Shown here: piece by piece, positions 6,597 to 9,673 of the stretch
How the letters are laid out: each line of letters starts with the position of its first letter
Numbering within the stretch: position 1 is the stretch's first letter
Assembly (NCBI RefSeq): GCF_937889215.1
Contig: NZ_CALBEX010000119.1
Location: 1-9,673 of the forward strand
Source of the DNA: an uncultured Limnohabitans sp.
GTDB lineage: Bacteria; Pseudomonadota; Gammaproteobacteria; Burkholderiales; Burkholderiaceae_C
Length of the DNA: 9,673 nt
Reading direction: 5' to 3'
Made by a program: the position numbers and the translations under genes
The notes under the pieces: generated by a model
Database searches by the model: none
The model's input: the letters and a program-made list of their open reading frames with translations, nothing else
Told to the model about the DNA's origin: nothing

Positions 6597-7507
6597 GCCC
6601 CAACATGAGCGACCCGACCCGATTTGATTTGGATGAACGCCAACGCGCCATGTTGGCCGAGATGGGTGTGCGCGTGTGGTGGCCGCAACGTGTGGGCGAA
6701 GCCGAGCCAACGCGGGTGCCAACTGCGTCGTTGGCAGTCGCATCACCAGCCGTATCGGCAGCCGCATCGCCAGCCGTTGCTGCCACTTCCGCAAAACCGG
6801 TCCAGTCGGTGCCCGTTGCCGCTTCAATCGTGTTGGCACCATCGCCTTCCGCCTCACCCCTTGTGAAATCCGCTGCGGCACCCGCATCACCGGTTGTTTC
6901 TCAATGGCCTGAAGGCGTCTCGGGCATGGATTGGGACGCCTTGCAAGCGGCGGTCCATGGCTGCCAATCTTGTGCTTTGTGCGCCGCTCGCCAGAACCCC
7001 ATTGTGGGCTCGGGCCATGCGGCGGCCCACTGGATGGTGGTGGGCGATTTGCCCTCCGAAGAGGACGATCAACTGGGCCAGCCTTTCGCTGGACAAGAGG
7101 GTGCGTTGCTGGACAACATGCTCAAGGCCGTGGGCGTGCAACGCCAGGTGGGGGCTTTGGCCGACGCGTCGTCAGCATCCGGCTCAGCGCATCTGACCCA
7201 TGCTGTCAAATGTCGCCCTCCGGGTGGGCGCAACCCTGAGGCGGCAGAGTTGACGGTTTGCGCCGCTTATTTGTCTCGGCAGGTGGCGTTGGTGCAGCCC
7301 CGCGTCATTTTGGCCATGGGGCGTTTTGCCATCCAGACCTTGCTGGGCAGCACCGAACCCTTGGGCAAGCTGCGTGGCCGGTTACATGCATTTCAGGGCG
7401 TTCCTGTGGTGGTGACTTACCCCCCGGCCAATTTGTTGCGCACGCCTGCTGACAAAGCCAAAGCCTGGGCTGATCTGGTGCTGGCATTGCAGGTGGCCAA
7501 GGGCTGA
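6593..7507 (+). CDS. Uracil-DNA glycosylase family-4-like protein with disordered N-terminal linker
   Basis: Homologue of the iron-sulfur uracil-DNA glycosylases, which excise uracil from DNA; 304 residues. Residues 1-31 form a short conserved segment ([18 protein letters not shown]), then an Ala/Ser/Pro/Val-rich linker covers about 36-103. The catalytic-type domain follows. Cluster-type cysteines are C124, C127 (plus C130), C207 and C223, the last two 15 residues apart, with [10 protein letters not shown] at 206-215. Motif 1 reads [17 protein letters not shown] (151-167) instead of the usual GE(A/G)PG start. The expected Asn before KCRPP appears to be His203, and motif 2 reads TYPPANLLR (275-283) where HPA is usual. 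Activity is therefore uncertain. The GTG at 6593 overlaps the rimI stop (GTGA); the ATG at 6605 is an alternative start. Likely last gene of the permease-tsaB-rimI operon. Confidence 0.85.
   Translation: MSPNMSDPTRFDLDERQRAMLAEMGVRVWWPQRVGEAEPTRVPTASLAVASPAVSAAASPAVAATSAKPVQSVPVAASIVLAPSPSASPLVKSAAAPASPVVSQWPEGVSGMDWDALQAAVHGCQSCALCAARQNPIVGSGHAAAHWMVVGDLPSEEDDQLGQPFAGQEGALLDNMLKAVGVQRQVGALADASSASGSAHLTHAVKCRPPGGRNPEAAELTVCAAYLSRQVALVQPRVILAMGRFAIQTLLGSTEPLGKLRGRLHAFQGVPVVVTYPPANLLRTPADKAKAWADLVLALQVAKG
6740..6787 (+). repeat. Imperfect 24-base tandem duplication in the glycosylase linker
   Basis: Two adjacent 24-base units (6740-6763 and 6764-6787) encode ASPAVSAA and ASPAVAAT. The first half of each unit is nearly identical at DNA level; the second half has drifted. 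The unit is a whole number of codons, so duplication keeps the reading frame. It lies within the low-complexity Ala/Pro/Ser linker, where length variation should be tolerated. Confidence 0.6.
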
Positions 7508-7510
7508 TCC

Positions 7511-7528
7511 CCGGCCGCGATCGGCCGG
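7511..7528. terminator. GC-rich hairpin after the glycosylase gene
   Basis: CCGGCCG (7511-7517) and CGGCCGG (7522-7528) form a perfect 7-bp all-G/C stem with a CGAT loop, starting 4 bases after the stop codon at 7507. No T-run follows on either strand, so it is not a standard Rho-independent terminator. It may end the upstream operon with help from Rho or protect its 3' end. Either role is inference. Confidence 0.4.
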
Positions 7529-7568
7529 ATTCGGTGGGTGCGCAGCACGGCATGGGCTGCGCATGGTC

Positions 7569-7597
7569 TTCAGGTCCGGCCTGACAACCGCTAAAAT
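7569..7597 (+). promoter_or_regulatory. Candidate promoter of the transketolase gene
   Basis: TAAAAT at 7592-7597 is a good -10 match, and TTCAGG at 7569-7574 is a weak -35 exactly 17 bases upstream. Transcription would begin near 7604, giving a leader of about 30 bases that contains the GGAG ribosome binding site at 7623-7626. A separate promoter fits the hairpin upstream and the very different codon usage of the gene that follows. Confidence 0.45.
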
Positions 7598-7634
7598 GTC
7601 GGGTTTTCCAGAATACTTCCCCGGAGCTGCCCAC

Positions 7635-9665
7635 ATGGCCAATCAACCACAAATGGCGAACGCCATCCGCGCGCTCGCAATGGACGCTGTTCAACAAGCC
7701 AACTCCGGTCACCCCGGTGCCCCGATGGGCATGGCCGACATGGCTGTGGCGCTTTGGGGCGATCACCTGCAACACAACCCCAAAAACCCGCATTGGGCCA
7801 ACCGTGACCGCTTTGTGCTGTCCAACGGCCACGGCTCGATGCTGATCTATTCGGTGCTGCACCTGACCGGCTACAAACTGCCGATCGAAGAGCTGAAGAA
7901 CTTCCGCACCCTGCACAGCAAAACCGCAGGCCACCCCGAAGTGGGCGTGACTCCCGGCGTGGAAACCACCACCGGCCCACTGGGTCAGGGCATCACCAAC
8001 GCCGTGGGCATGGCGCTGGCCGAAAAAATGCTGGCCGCTGAGTTCAACCAAGACGGCCACAACATCGTCTCTCACCACACCTACGTGTTCCTGGGGGACG
8101 GTTGTTTGATGGAAGGCATCAGTCACGAAGCCTGCGCTTTGGCGGGTGCTTGGAAGCTGAACAAGCTGATCGCCCTGTACGACGACAACGGCATCTCGAT
8201 CGATGGCCAAGTGGCCCCTTGGTTCATCGACAACACGCCCCAGCGCTTTGCCGCTTACGGCTGGAACGTGATCGACGCGGTCGATGGCCACGACGCCGCT
8301 GCCGTGTCGGCCGCTATTGCCAGTGCCAAGCACAGCGCCGACAAGCCGACGTTGATCGTCTGCAAGACCGCCATCGGCAAGGGTTCGCCCAACCGTGCAG
8401 GCACCTCCAAGGCCCACGGCGAGCCTTTGGGCGCTGAAGAGATCAAACTCACCCGCGAAGCCCTGGGCTGGACGGCTGAGCCGTTCAAGATCCCCAAAGA
8501 GGTCTATGCCGATTGGGACGCCAAGGCCGCAGGCGCTGCCCGCGAAGCCGAGTGGAACACCACCTTTGCCGCCTACAAAGCCGCCCTCCCCGCACAAGCC
8601 AAAAAATTTGTGCGCCGCATGAAGGGCGACCTGCCCAAGAACTTCAACCAAGTCGCGTTTGACGCCGTCGTGGCCGCCCACACCAAGGGCGAGACCGTGG
8701 CCAGCCGCAAGGCCAGCCAACTGGCGCTGGAAGCCTTCACCGCGGCCCTGCCCGAAATGCTGGGCGGCTCGGCCGACCTGACCGGCTCCAACCTGACCAA
8801 CACCAAGAGCACCCCCGCCTTCCGCGTGGACTTGGCCGGTGACGTGGTCAAGACAGCCGAAGGCCAAATCGGCCGCCACATCAACTACGGCGTGCGCGAA
8901 TTCGGCATGGCCGCGATCATGAACGGCGTGGCCCTGCACGGCGGCTACATCCCCTACGGCGGCACTTTCCTCACCTTCTCTGACTATTCACGCAACGCCA
9001 TCCGCATGGCCGCGCTCATGAAGCAGCGCGTGATCCACGTCTTCACCCACGACTCCATCGGTCTGGGCGAAGACGGCCCGACCCACCAGTCCATCGAGCA
9101 CGCCGCCAGCCTGCGCCTGATCCCTGGCCTGGACGTTTGGCGTCCTGCCGACACGGCCGAAACCACCGTGGCCTGGGCCGTGGCCCTGCAAAACGCCAAC
9201 CGTCCATCGGCCCTGCTGCTCAGCCGTCAAAACCTGGCCTATTCGCCCAAGAGCGACCTGGGCGATATCAGCCGTGGCGCGTATGTGCTGTCCGAGCCTG
9301 AGCACGTCGGCATCAAGAAAACCCACGGCGTGATCATCGCCACGGGCTCTGAAGTGCAACTGGCCATGGCCGCACAAAAGCTGCTGGCCGAACGCAAGAT
9401 CGGTGTGCGCGTGGTCTCCATGCCCAGCACCAATGTGTTTGACCGCCAAGACAGCGAATACAAGCAAAGCGTGTTGCCAAAAGGCCTGCCCCGCGTTGCG
9501 GTCGAGATGGGCTCCACCGACGGCTGGTGGAAATACGGCTGCGCCGCCGTGGTCGGCATCGACACTTACGGCGAATCGGCCCCCGCGCCTGTGCTGTTCA
9601 AGCACTTTGGCTTCACCGCCGAAAACGTGGCCGACACCGTCCACGCGGCGCTGCTCAAGGCCTGA
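7635..9665 (+). CDS. tkt: Transketolase
   Basis: Thiamine-diphosphate enzyme that moves two-carbon ketol units between sugar phosphates, linking the pentose phosphate pathway to glycolysis (and to the Calvin cycle where present). It has 676 residues, against 663 in E. coli TktA, and looks complete. The ThDP/Mg2+ motif is GDGCLMEG (154-161) with D155, N185 and I187 at the same numbers as the E. coli metal ligands. The HGSM segment is at 66-69. Phosphate-contacting Arg358 and Ser385 also match, as does [14 protein letters not shown] (472-485). Glu422 in REFGMAA is the likely catalytic glutamate. The frame is open back to 7563, but the ATG at 7635 has GGAG 8 bases upstream and begins the conserved [22 protein letters not shown] region. 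Leucine is mostly CTG here, whereas the genes to the left use much TTG, as expected for a highly expressed gene. Only 8 bases follow the stop. Confidence 0.97.
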   Translation: MANQPQMANAIRALAMDAVQQANSGHPGAPMGMADMAVALWGDHLQHNPKNPHWANRDRFVLSNGHGSMLIYSVLHLTGYKLPIEELKNFRTLHSKTAGHPEVGVTPGVETTTGPLGQGITNAVGMALAEKMLAAEFNQDGHNIVSHHTYVFLGDGCLMEGISHEACALAGAWKLNKLIALYDDNGISIDGQVAPWFIDNTPQRFAAYGWNVIDAVDGHDAAAVSAAIASAKHSADKPTLIVCKTAIGKGSPNRAGTSKAHGEPLGAEEIKLTREALGWTAEPFKIPKEVYADWDAKAAGAAREAEWNTTFAAYKAALPAQAKKFVRRMKGDLPKNFNQVAFDAVVAAHTKGETVASRKASQLALEAFTAALPEMLGGSADLTGSNLTNTKSTPAFRVDLAGDVVKTAEGQIGRHINYGVREFGMAAIMNGVALHGGYIPYGGTFLTFSDYSRNAIRMAALMKQRVIHVFTHDSIGLGEDGPTHQSIEHAASLRLIPGLDVWRPADTAETTVAWAVALQNANRPSALLLSRQNLAYSPKSDLGDISRGAYVLSEPEHVGIKKTHGVIIATGSEVQLAMAAQKLLAERKIGVRVVSMPSTNVFDRQDSEYKQSVLPKGLPRVAVEMGSTDGWWKYGCAAVVGIDTYGESAPAPVLFKHFGFTAENVADTVHAALLKA

Positions 9666-9673
9666 TTCAGGTC

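Noticed and set aside
5805..6890. A 361-codon minus-strand open frame across tsaB, rimI and the glycosylase
   Set aside because: It lies opposite three well-supported genes, has an Arg/Pro/His-rich composition typical of antisense frames in GC-rich DNA, and shows no family motif.
7563..7634. Extended transketolase start at the ATG at 7563
   Set aside because: It adds 24 non-conserved residues and would put the -10 element and ribosome binding site inside the coding region. The ATG at 7635 has a well-spaced GGAG.
7305..8939. A 544-codon open frame on the minus strand, antisense to transketolase and the end of the glycosylase gene
   Set aside because: Its translation is a low-complexity Gly/His/Ala/Val-rich string with no recognisable domain. 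It is a shadow of strongly C-ending codons in tkt, whose plus-strand protein matches the family over its whole length.
1..9673. CRISPR arrays, tRNA or rRNA genes, insertion sequences, toxin-antitoxin or phage-defence genes
   Set aside because: No regularly spaced repeats, no tRNA-like cloverleaf, no transposase or terminal inverted repeats, and no defence-type proteins were seen. Nearly all of the window is accounted for by housekeeping genes.

Overview
The window is high-GC DNA (about 65% in most genes) packed with ordinary proteobacterial housekeeping genes. The protein sequences suggest a beta-proteobacterium of the order Burkholderiales, probably Comamonadaceae-like (Limnohabitans/Rhodoferax/Acidovorax type). 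That placement comes from protein style and codon use, not from a marker gene such as rRNA. I found no rRNA, tRNA, CRISPR array, insertion sequence, prophage or attachment site.

Layout, left to right. A 5'-truncated long-form threonylcarbamoyl-AMP synthase (Sua5/TsaC) runs rightward to 912. It converges on a leftward block: a lipoprotein-type lipase/esterase (977-2236), a SemiSWEET-type sugar transporter (2346-2600) and a PBP4/DacB-type D-Ala-D-Ala carboxypeptidase/endopeptidase (2605-4284). A hairpin with a T-run on the minus strand (929-960) sits between the converging genes and should end the lipase transcript. A perfect 12+2+12 bp palindrome (2255-2280) just upstream of the lipase ribosome binding site looks like an operator for a dimeric repressor.

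A 41-bp divergent gap separates dacB from a rightward, tightly packed cluster: an EamA/DMT permease (4326-5324), tsaB (5321-6091), rimI (6102-6596) and a family-4-like uracil-DNA glycosylase homologue (6593-7507). The junctions are an ATGA overlap, a ribosome binding site overlapping a stop codon, and a GTGA overlap, so this is very probably one translationally coupled operon. Transketolase (7635-9665) follows with its own leader, a candidate promoter and a strikingly different, CTG/C-ending codon usage.

Functionally, two of the genes (Sua5/TsaC and TsaB) belong to the t6A tRNA-modification pathway, which modifies A37 of ANN-decoding tRNAs. RimI acetylates ribosomal protein S18. DacB trims or cleaves peptidoglycan in the periplasm, and transketolase joins the pentose phosphate pathway to glycolysis. 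I did not find a clearly new multi-gene system. The points most worth a second look are the altered active-site motifs of the uracil-DNA glycosylase homologue, the lipase operator palindrome, and the 4-bp linkage of dacB with a SemiSWEET gene.
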